DNA from: Deltaproteobacteria bacterium
GTDB lineage: Bacteria > Desulfobacterota > Syntrophorhabdia > Syntrophorhabdales > Syntrophorhabdaceae
Length of the DNA: 5,324 nt
Assembly: GCA_003506795.1 (NCBI GenBank)
Contig: DNYO01000103.1
Coordinates: forward strand, 1-5,324
Direction of reading: 5' to 3'
In this document: one piece after another, positions 1-5,324 of the stretch
How positions within the stretch are numbered: position 1 is the stretch's first letter
Layout of the letters: every line of letters starts with the position of its first letter
The notes under the pieces: generated by a model
What the model was told of the DNA's origin: nothing
The model's database searches: none
The model's input: the letters and a program-made list of their open reading frames with translations, nothing else
Made by a program: the position numbers and the translations under genes

Positions 1-106
1 GTTGTTAGAATGTAAAATCTATATCTTGGAACCGGTTTATTCACCAACCATCCGTTTATTGTAATTTTCTCTTTGCAAAAAAATATTATTCATGTATTAT
101 TGAGTC
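1..106 (+). promoter_or_regulatory. AT-rich upstream region of the pilC-like gene with candidate promoter hexamers
   Basis: This stretch is much richer in A and T than the genes around it and has no convincing coding frame, so it is most likely the promoter region of the pilC-like gene. Two possible sigma70-like pairs are visible: TTGCAA (73-78) with TATTAT (95-100), 16 bases apart, and TTGTAA (59-64) with TATTAT (84-89), 19 bases apart. The first would start transcription at about the ATG itself, the second about ten bases before it. Short direct repeats also occur: GTTTATT at 35-41 and 54-60, and TATTATT at 84-90 and 95-101. A 20-codon open stretch from base 2 to a TAA at 62-64 could be the tail of an upstream gene, but nothing supports this. 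The promoter assignment is inference from hexamer resemblance only. Confidence 0.4.
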
Positions 107-1312
107 ATGCCGCAGTATCAGTGGGAAGGAAGATCCGTATCGGGAGATACGCGCAAAGGCGTGTCGAAGGCCGCCTCCGCTGATGCCCTCCGGGCCGCAC
201 TGAGAAAAGACGGCGTCATCCTCACCTCCATGACGGAAACCAAGGAGGCAGGAAAGCAAAAATACAATCCTCAGAGAAAGATACCGAGTATTCAAATCCT
301 GCTTTTTACGCGGCAGCTTTCAACGATGATCACATCGGGATTGCCCCTTGTGCAGTCCCTGGAAATCCTGGCCAATCAGATAGAAGACGTTAATTTCAGG
401 GGCATCGTCAGAGAGATCAAGGAAAAGATCGAAGGCGGCTCGCGGTTTGCCGACGCCCTGAGAGACTACCCGAAGTGTTTCGATGAACTCTATATCAACC
501 TTGTCGTCGCAGGAGAGGAGGGCGGTCTTCTGGACGGCGTCTTGCAGAGACTTGCCGTATACATGGAAAAATCGGAAAAACTGAGGAAGAAGGTCAAGTC
601 CGCGATGATCTACCCTGTGGCGATCATTCTGGTCGCCTTTATCGTTGTCATTGTGCTCCTTCTCTTTGTCATACCCGTCTTTGAGAAGATGTTCAAGGAG
701 ATGGGTGCGGAACTGCCTGCACCGACGCAGATCGTTATCAATTTGAGCCAGCTTGTCCAGTCCTACTGGTATGTTATTATCGGCGGTATTGTCGGCCTGG
801 TGCTGGCGCTAAAATATTATTACAAGACCGACAACGGGCACCGTACTATCGACCGGCTTATCCTCAAACTTCCCCTTTTCGGGCTCCTTACCATCAAGGC
901 CTCCGTGGCCAGAGTGACGAGGACCCTTGCGACGTTGCTCATGAGCGGCGTGGCGATTCTGGAAAGCATGATCATTGTTGCAAAGGTGGCCGGCAACAAG
1001 ATAGTTGAAGAGGCGCTCCTGGTGGCGCGTTCTCGAATCAGCGAAGGCCGCACGATGGCTGAGCCCCTGGAGCAGGCCGGCATCTTTCCTCCCATGGTCG
1101 TCCAGATGGTCCAAGTCGGTGAGTCAACGGGCGCCCTCGACAGCATGCTCAACAAGATCGCAGACTTTTATGAAGAGGACGTCGATAACATGGTCACCAA
1201 CCTCACTGCCATGATGGAACCCATGATCATGGTCTTCCTCGGGGTGGTCCTTGGCGGACTCATCGTCGCCATGTACCTTCCCATCTTCAAACTCGGCCAG
1301 GCAGTCGGGTAG
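107..1312 (+). CDS. pilC: Type IV pilus assembly / type II secretion inner-membrane platform protein, PilC/GspF family
   Basis: A 401-residue polytopic inner-membrane protein of the T2SSF family. In type IV pili and type II secretion it is the platform that links the cytoplasmic assembly ATPase to the growing pilin filament. The usual order is visible: a short N-terminal domain (about 1-50), a first T2SSF cytoplasmic domain (about 60-165, with FTRQLSTMITSGLPLVQSLE at 67-86 and VVAGEEGGLLDGVL at 133-146), two membrane segments (about 170-192 and 221-239), a second T2SSF repeat (about 265-370, with RTLATLLMSGVAILESM at 272-288 and VQVGESTGALDSML at 335-348) and a final membrane segment (about 372-394). 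Length is normal for the family. The ATG at 107 is fixed by an in-frame TGA at 101-103 and by the family-like N-terminus MPQYQWEG. The Shine-Dalgarno is poor (only TGAG, two bases from the ATG). No pilB, pilT or pilin gene is in view, so GspF of a type II secretion system cannot be excluded; the family is certain, the system less so. Confidence 0.9.
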   Translation: MPQYQWEGRSVSGDTRKGVSKAASADALRAALRKDGVILTSMTETKEAGKQKYNPQRKIPSIQILLFTRQLSTMITSGLPLVQSLEILANQIEDVNFRGIVREIKEKIEGGSRFADALRDYPKCFDELYINLVVAGEEGGLLDGVLQRLAVYMEKSEKLRKKVKSAMIYPVAIILVAFIVVIVLLLFVIPVFEKMFKEMGAELPAPTQIVINLSQLVQSYWYVIIGGIVGLVLALKYYYKTDNGHRTIDRLILKLPLFGLLTIKASVARVTRTLATLLMSGVAILESMIIVAKVAGNKIVEEALLVARSRISEGRTMAEPLEQAGIFPPMVVQMVQVGESTGALDSMLNKIADFYEEDVDNMVTNLTAMMEPMIMVFLGVVLGGLIVAMYLPIFKLGQAVG

Positions 1313-1350
1313 AAAGCAAAGAAAGCAGGAGGGCGCGAGGACAGGTCTTT
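1313..1350. other. Convergent gap between pilC and bioB stop codons
   Basis: Only 38 bases separate the pilC TAG from the bioB TAA. No strong hairpin with a T-run is present on either strand. The best candidate, GACAGG (1340-1345) against CCTGGTC (1357-1363) around a T-rich loop, has a bulge and no trailing T-run, and extends into the bioB coding end. Transcripts from the two sides may overlap. Confidence 0.5.
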
Positions 1351-2337
1351 TTAACCCTGGTCAAAGCTTGCGGTCATGCCGAGGTCTCGTATCATCTCCA
1401 AATCGGCGGGGGTGTCGCGGCCCATGGTTGTGAGGTAATTGCCCGTCATAAGAGAGTTGCAGCCGGCTACGATGGCAAGGGGGAGGAGTTGCCTCAAGTT
1501 CTTTTCCTTTCCACCGCAGAGTTTGATGTCCTTGTCGGGAAGGATGAAGCGGTAGAGGGCGACCGTCAGGAGTATCTCCATCGGCGTGAGCGGAGAGATA
1601 TTCTCAAGGGGCGTGCCCGGGATGGCATTGAGGATGTTGATCGGGACGGAATCGACGTCGAGCTCTCTTAAGGTCATTGCCATCTCGATACGGTGCTCCA
1701 TGAATTCACCGAGACCGATGATACCGCCGGAGCAAACGGTAAGGCCCGCCGTGCGGGCCACGCGCACTGTTTCCGTATCTTCTTCGTAGTCATGAGTCGA
1801 GCAGATATTATCAAAGAAGCTTCGTGATGTCTCCAGGTTGTGATGATACCGATAAAGGCCCGCCTCTTTGAGGTTCCGTGCCGTTTCTTCATTGAGCATT
1901 CCCAGTGAGCCGCAAGGCCTGATCCCCAGCGCGTTCAGAATCCCGATGGCGCGGTAAATGGTTTGCCATTCTTCGTCTGTCACGATACGTGTGCCGCTCG
2001 TGACGATGCTGAACATGTGTGCGCCGCTTTCCTTTGCAATGCGTCCTTTCTCCCCTATCTCTTCGGCTGACATGAGGGGGTAGACGGGTGCCTCCGTATG
2101 GTAATGGGCGGACTGCGCACAGAATCTGCAATTCTCGGGACAGACCCCTGATTTTGCGTTGACGATGCCGCAGAGATTCACCGCATTGCCCTTGAAATGC
2201 TCCCGTATCCTCGAGGCACGGGCCATCAGCCCGAAGGGGTCTTTTTTGCCTTCCTCGTATAACTTCAGGGCTTCTTTATCGGAAACGTTCCTTGTTTCTA
2301 AAGCCTTGTTCATCAGGTTATCAAAAAGGGAATTCAT
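1351..2337 (-). CDS. bioB: Biotin synthase (radical SAM), variant lacking the classical [2Fe-2S] ligand set
   Basis: BioB inserts sulfur into dethiobiotin, the last step of biotin synthesis, in the cytoplasm, using S-adenosylmethionine and a radical-SAM [4Fe-4S] cluster. The 328-residue product has the radical-SAM motif CPENCRFC (C66, C70, C73), SAQ-like AQSAHY after it, YHHNLETS (164-171), VCSGGIIGLGE (201-211), PIN (232-234) and GNYLTT (299-304), all hallmarks of BioB. Against E. coli BioB recalled from memory, K62 matches K49, N166 matches N153 and N234 matches N222, but C97 is replaced by S110, R260 by K272, and S262 by C274; C142 and C202 match C128 and C188. This pattern fits anaerobe-type ('type II') BioB with a different auxiliary cluster. 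There is no long C-terminal tail as in E. coli. The ATG at 2337 has a strong AGGAGGT just upstream. It lies 87 bases after trmFO on the same strand and converges on pilC with a 38-base gap; no other biotin gene is in view. Function is near certain; the cluster type is inferred. Confidence 0.95.
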   Translation of the reverse strand: MNSLFDNLMNKALETRNVSDKEALKLYEEGKKDPFGLMARASRIREHFKGNAVNLCGIVNAKSGVCPENCRFCAQSAHYHTEAPVYPLMSAEEIGEKGRIAKESGAHMFSIVTSGTRIVTDEEWQTIYRAIGILNALGIRPCGSLGMLNEETARNLKEAGLYRYHHNLETSRSFFDNICSTHDYEEDTETVRVARTAGLTVCSGGIIGLGEFMEHRIEMAMTLRELDVDSVPINILNAIPGTPLENISPLTPMEILLTVALYRFILPDKDIKLCGGKEKNLRQLLPLAIVAGCNSLMTGNYLTTMGRDTPADLEMIRDLGMTASFDQG

Positions 2338-2340
2338 GGT

Positions 2341-2347
2341 ACCTCCT
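2341..2347 (-). promoter_or_regulatory. Strong ribosome binding site of bioB
   Basis: The minus strand reads AGGAGGT followed by ACC and the ATG of bioB. This is a full Shine-Dalgarno match, at a rather short distance (three bases from its end to the ATG), and it confirms the start at 2337. It contrasts with pilC, which has almost none. Confidence 0.85.
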
Positions 2348-2356
2348 GTAAAGACT

Positions 2357-2371
2357 GTTTCAGGTTTCAGG
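2357..2371. repeat. Tandem heptamer GTTTCAG x2 in the trmFO-bioB spacer
   Basis: On the plus strand GTTTCAG occurs twice back to back (2357-2370), followed by a partial third copy GTT. A related GCTTCAGG lies at 2401-2408. On the bioB strand this reads as CCTGAAACCTGAAAC, just upstream of the ribosome binding site. Next to it is a small inverted repeat, TTATA (2372-2376) and TATAA (2382-2386), with a five-base spacer. No function can be assigned; it could be chance, a regulatory site in the bioB leader, or the remnant of a dispersed intergenic repeat. Confidence 0.5.
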
Positions 2372-2424
2372 TTATAAAGTCTATAATTCTCGTCATTCCG
2401 GCTTCAGGCCATTTACATTAACAC

Positions 2425-3729
2425 TTACGAGTCTCTTTTTCCAGAATCCAACATTTCATTTTTCCAGTTTTCTATCTCACTCAATGCCGTTGCGACGGCC
2501 GTCTCTTTGTATTTCTTCGAATAGCCTTCGATGAGGCCGAAATTGATATTCATCGGCTGGAAATGTTTGTTTTCGGTGGTGAGATAACGGACCAGTGCCC
2601 CCACGCACGTTGACGGGCCAGGGGGACGAAAATTCGTGCCGGCCGCGGCCATAAACGCCGATATGCCTGCGATAAGCCCCATGGCCGTCGATTCGACGTA
2701 GCCCTCGACGCCCGTTATTTGTCCGGCGAAGAAGACCCGCGGCCGCGCCTTTAACTGAAGAGTTTCGGTAAGGCACACGGGGGCATTGATGTACGTGTTC
2801 CGGTGAATGCTTCCGTGCCGCAGGAACACGGCATTCTTCAGGGCCGGTATCATTCGGAAAACCCGTTCCTGTTCGGGATACTTCATTTTTGTCTGGAAGC
2901 CGACGAGATTGAGCATGCTTCCCGAGGCGTTCTCCTTCCTGAGCTGCAGGACGGCGTAGGGTCTTCTTCCGTCCCGCGGGTCCTCAAGCCCGACAGGTTT
3001 CATCGGCCCGAAAGCAAGTGTCTTCTTCCCCCTCTCGGCGAGAACCTCTACGGGCAGGCACCCTTCGAAATAGGATGTCTTCTCGAATTCCCTGAGATCG
3101 ACCCTTTCCGCACTGATCAGTGCCTCGTGGAACCTGTCATACTCCTCCTTCGTAAGGGGACAGTTCAGATAGTCGCCTGCCCCATCCTTTATATATCGCG
3201 ATCCGTAAAAGGCTTTATCGTAGTCTATGCTGGCGGCATCGACTATGGGTGAAATGGCATCGAAAAACGAGAGGTTCTCGGCTCCCGTCAGGGACGTCAA
3301 TTCCCCGGTAAGAGGTTCGCTTGTCAGGGGCCCCGAGGCTACGATCACGAATCCTTCCGGTATCCGGCGGACCTCTTCGCGCTTGAGGCGGATGCCCGGA
3401 TTGCTCACGATCGATTCCGTAAGACCTTGTGCGAACCGGACCCGGTCGACAACGAGGGCCTTGCCGCCGGGGATCGCCGTTTCGTCCGCCGCCCCTATGA
3501 TAAGGGACCCGAGTCTGCGCAGCTCTTCCTTGAGCAGACCGTGGGCGTTTTGGAGATCCAGGGATTTAAGGGAATTGCTGCAGACAAGTTCCGCGAGCAA
3601 ATCGCCTTGATGGGCCGGTGTGCTTACGTGCGGGCGCATTTCGTAAAGAACCGCCCGCCCGCCCATACGGGTGATCTGGTGTGCGGCCTCCACCCCTGCA
3701 AGCCCGCCCCCGATTATCGTGATTTCCAT
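2425..3729 (-). CDS. trmFO: Methylenetetrahydrofolate--tRNA (uracil-5-)-methyltransferase TrmFO
   Basis: TrmFO makes 5-methyluridine at position 54 in the T-loop of tRNAs, taking the one-carbon unit from 5,10-methylenetetrahydrofolate and reducing it with FAD/NAD(P)H; it is a cytoplasmic flavoprotein. The 434-residue product has normal family length. Visible are the N-terminal FAD-binding GGGLAG (7-12) with VLYEMRP (27-33), LAELVCSNSLKS (45-56) with catalytic C50 (C53 in B. subtilis), the second redox cysteine C224 in FEGCLPVE, and the C-terminal FAD motif FAGQITGVEGYVES (334-347). An open frame continues further upstream inside topA, but the start was set at the ATG at 3729: the protein then begins MEITIIGGGLAG as in the family, and AAGGA stands six bases before it. 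An ATG two codons earlier (3735) would leave no room for that site. The gene overlaps the topA end by 16 bases, suggesting coupled translation. Identity is very secure. Confidence 0.97.
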   Translation of the reverse strand: MEITIIGGGLAGVEAAHQITRMGGRAVLYEMRPHVSTPAHQGDLLAELVCSNSLKSLDLQNAHGLLKEELRRLGSLIIGAADETAIPGGKALVVDRVRFAQGLTESIVSNPGIRLKREEVRRIPEGFVIVASGPLTSEPLTGELTSLTGAENLSFFDAISPIVDAASIDYDKAFYGSRYIKDGAGDYLNCPLTKEEYDRFHEALISAERVDLREFEKTSYFEGCLPVEVLAERGKKTLAFGPMKPVGLEDPRDGRRPYAVLQLRKENASGSMLNLVGFQTKMKYPEQERVFRMIPALKNAVFLRHGSIHRNTYINAPVCLTETLQLKARPRVFFAGQITGVEGYVESTAMGLIAGISAFMAAAGTNFRPPGPSTCVGALVRYLTTENKHFQPMNINFGLIEGYSKKYKETAVATALSEIENWKNEMLDSGKRDS

Positions 3730-5324
3730 CCACATTCCTTGCGGAGGCAGAAAAGGTTTTTTCTGAAGGAGAAAAGGGTCGGGGCACCGCATGCGGGGCA
3801 GGGGCCTTCCGCCGGTTCCCGGTTTGTCGCAAAAGAGCATTTCGGGTATTCGGAACAGCTGATAAACTTCTTTTTCTTTTTCGAAGTCTTTTCGACAAGT
3901 TTGCCCGGGCATCCTTCAATGGGACAGCCGAACCCCAGGGAATACGCCTGCGTATGCTTGCACTCGGGATAGTTGCTGCAGGCGAGAAAACGGCCGAATC
4001 GTCCTTTCTTTTCTATGAGCTTGCCCTTGCATACGGGACAGATCCCCTTCGCCTCGCTCTCAACAATGGTTATCTTACCGTCGGCTTCCACTTTGACGTT
4101 TTTCTTGTTCTTACACTCCGGCTTTCCCGAACAGACCAGGTATTCGCCGCTTTTTCCCCACCTGAGGAGCATTTTCTTACCGCACCTGTCACATATGATG
4201 TCCGTTTCCTTCTCCTCTTTCTTGAGGCTCTTCATCTGCTGCTGGGCGCTTTTCAATTCGTCTTCGAAGGAGCTGTTGAATTTTTCGAGGGATCTTACCC
4301 AATCCTTTTTCCCGTCTTCGATCTCGTCCAGCCTGACTTCCATCTTTGCCGTGAAGCCGACATCGAGCACGGTGGGAAAAAATTCCGCCAGGAGCTTGTT
4401 CACGGTTCTGCCGAGGGGTGTGGGCGTGAGTCGCCCCTTTTCTTTGGTCACGTAGTCCCGGTCCTGCACGGTGCTGACGATTGTAGCGTATGTGGACGGC
4501 CTGCCGATACCCTTGCTTTCGAGGGTCCGGATGAGGGACGCCTCGGAATAGCGCGGGGGCGGGTTGGTGAAACGCTGTTCCATGACCGTATCTTTCAGGT
4601 TCACCTTTTGACCCTTCTTGATCTCGGGAAGTGTACTGTCGGTTTGCTCCTCCTCTCCGATCTCTTCATAGATCTTTGTAAAACCATCGAAGAGCACGGT
4701 GGTGCCGCGGGCAACGAAAACATAGTCGCCTGCGGTAGCGTCAACCGTTCTGGTCTCGACCTTCTTCTGGGTCATCTGCGACGATACGAAGCGTTTCCAG
4801 ATAAGGTCGTAGAGAGCGAAAAGCTCCTTGTCCAGGTAAGGTTTTACCTTTTCAGGGGTGAACCATACCGATGTGGGGCGTATGGCCTCGTGTGCGTCCT
4901 GGGCCGACTTCCTGTTCTTGAAGAAATTCGGTTTCTCGGGGAGGTATTTTTCCGTGAAACCCTTCTTTACGAATTCCCGAGCCTCGGCGATCGCTTCCAT
5001 GGAGACCCTGACAGAGTCGGTTCTCATATAGGTGATGAGCCCCACCGGACCGTCTTCGCCGATGTCGATCCCTTCGTAAAGTCTCTGGGCCAGCATCATG
5101 GTGCGCTTGGGCGAGAAGCGGAGCATCCTCGACGCCTCCTGCTGGAGCCTGCTCGTAATGAAAGCCGGCTGGGGAGATATGCTTTTTTCCTTATGTTCCA
5201 CCTTTGTTACGGCAAGTTCCTTGTCGGCAATATACGTTTTTACGGCGGCGGCCTCTTCCTGCGAGCGTATCTTTATTTTTTCGGAGCCCTTTCGTTCCAG
5301 TGTCGCGGTGAAGGTCTCTCCCGA
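3714..5324 (-). CDS. topA: DNA topoisomerase I (type IA), 3' part; 5' end lies beyond the window
   Basis: TopA relaxes negatively supercoiled DNA by cutting one strand through a 5'-phosphotyrosine. The frame is open from the window edge (5324) to the TAA at 3714-3716, giving 536 C-terminal residues; the GTG at 5201 is internal, since family-like sequence continues before it. Numbered from the edge, the active-site tyrosine is Y99 in GLITYMRTDS (95-104; codon 5028-5030), preceded by PAFITSRLQQEAS (53-65) and followed by AQDAHEAIRPT (141-151) and the signature PPRYSEASLIRTLE (256-269) with GIGRPSTYATI (272-282). The missing part is the N-terminal Toprim domain and the start of domain II. The tail carries four C4 zinc-ribbon units: C378/C381/C398/C404, C429/C432/C449/C455, C467/C472/C490/C496 and C509/C512/C526/C531. 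Unit 3 has a C-x4-C first pair instead of C-x2-C. A lysine-rich stretch (KKKKK) lies inside unit 3. The gene ends in a 16-base overlap with trmFO. Confidence 0.97.
   Translation of the reverse strand, partial: SGETFTATLERKGSEKIKIRSQEEAAAVKTYIADKELAVTKVEHKEKSISPQPAFITSRLQQEASRMLRFSPKRTMMLAQRLYEGIDIGEDGPVGLITYMRTDSVRVSMEAIAEAREFVKKGFTEKYLPEKPNFFKNRKSAQDAHEAIRPTSVWFTPEKVKPYLDKELFALYDLIWKRFVSSQMTQKKVETRTVDATAGDYVFVARGTTVLFDGFTKIYEEIGEEEQTDSTLPEIKKGQKVNLKDTVMEQRFTNPPPRYSEASLIRTLESKGIGRPSTYATIVSTVQDRDYVTKEKGRLTPTPLGRTVNKLLAEFFPTVLDVGFTAKMEVRLDEIEDGKKDWVRSLEKFNSSFEDELKSAQQQMKSLKKEEKETDIICDRCGKKMLLRWGKSGEYLVCSGKPECKNKKNVKVEADGKITIVESEAKGICPVCKGKLIEKKGRFGRFLACSNYPECKHTQAYSLGFGCPIEGCPGKLVEKTSKKKKKFISCSEYPKCSFATNREPAEGPCPACGAPTLFSFRKNLFCLRKECGWKSR
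3736..3740 (-). promoter_or_regulatory. Ribosome binding site of trmFO embedded in the last topA codons
   Basis: The minus strand reads AAGGA, then ATGTGG, then the trmFO ATG (3729). The six-base spacing suits the ATG at 3729 and argues against the in-frame ATG at 3735, which directly abuts the site. The same bases encode Lys-Glu-Cys of the last zinc ribbon of TopA, so ribosomes ending topA at 3714 pass right over this start. Confidence 0.7.

Larger units (their letters stand above)
2338..2424 (-). other. Spacer between trmFO and bioB
   Basis: These 87 bases hold the bioB ribosome binding site, the tandem heptamer and an AT-rich segment (2372-2390) with TATAAT-like hexamers on both strands. 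No matching -35 box at a suitable distance was found on the bioB strand, and no hairpin with a T-run follows trmFO, so read-through from topA-trmFO into bioB is possible. A degenerate BirA-like pair is discussed under findings. Confidence 0.5.

Overview
The window carries four protein-coding genes and nothing that looks mobile, viral or CRISPR-related. The genes are a type IV pilus/type II secretion inner-membrane platform protein (pilC-like) on the plus strand, and on the minus strand, in transcription order, the 3' two-thirds or so of topA (DNA topoisomerase I, cut by the window edge), trmFO (folate/FAD-dependent tRNA m5U54 methyltransferase) and bioB (biotin synthase).

Organism: by eye the coding sequence has moderate GC, slightly above half, and the 106 bases before pilC are clearly AT-rich. 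TrmFO is typical of Firmicutes, Desulfobacterota ('Deltaproteobacteria') and some other phyla and is absent from most Gammaproteobacteria; topA followed by trmFO is a known gene order in several of these groups. The BioB is the variant expected in anaerobes. Together these suggest an anaerobic bacterium, most plausibly a Desulfobacterota-like lineage. This is inference from gene content, not a measured placement.

Layout: 1-106 is the AT-rich upstream region of pilC, with promoter-like hexamers but almost no Shine-Dalgarno sequence. pilC occupies 107-1312. A 38-base convergent gap without a convincing terminator separates it from bioB (1351-2337). An 87-base spacer (2338-2424) before bioB holds a strong ribosome binding site and a small tandem repeat. 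trmFO (2425-3729) overlaps the end of topA (3714 to past 5324) by 16 bases, and its ribosome binding site lies within the last topA codons. No stretch over 300 bases lacks a gene.

How the genes relate: topA and trmFO look co-transcribed and translationally coupled. bioB lies downstream on the same strand and may be read through from them; no independent promoter or clear BirA operator could be found. pilC is a separate, converging unit. The content is mainly housekeeping. The observation most worth a second look is that BioB lacks the classical [2Fe-2S] ligands (the Cys97 and Arg260 equivalents are Ser and Lys) and has a new Cys nearby, consistent with the 'type II' biotin synthases that use an auxiliary Fe-S cluster of another type as sulfur donor. 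No previously undescribed multi-gene system is visible.
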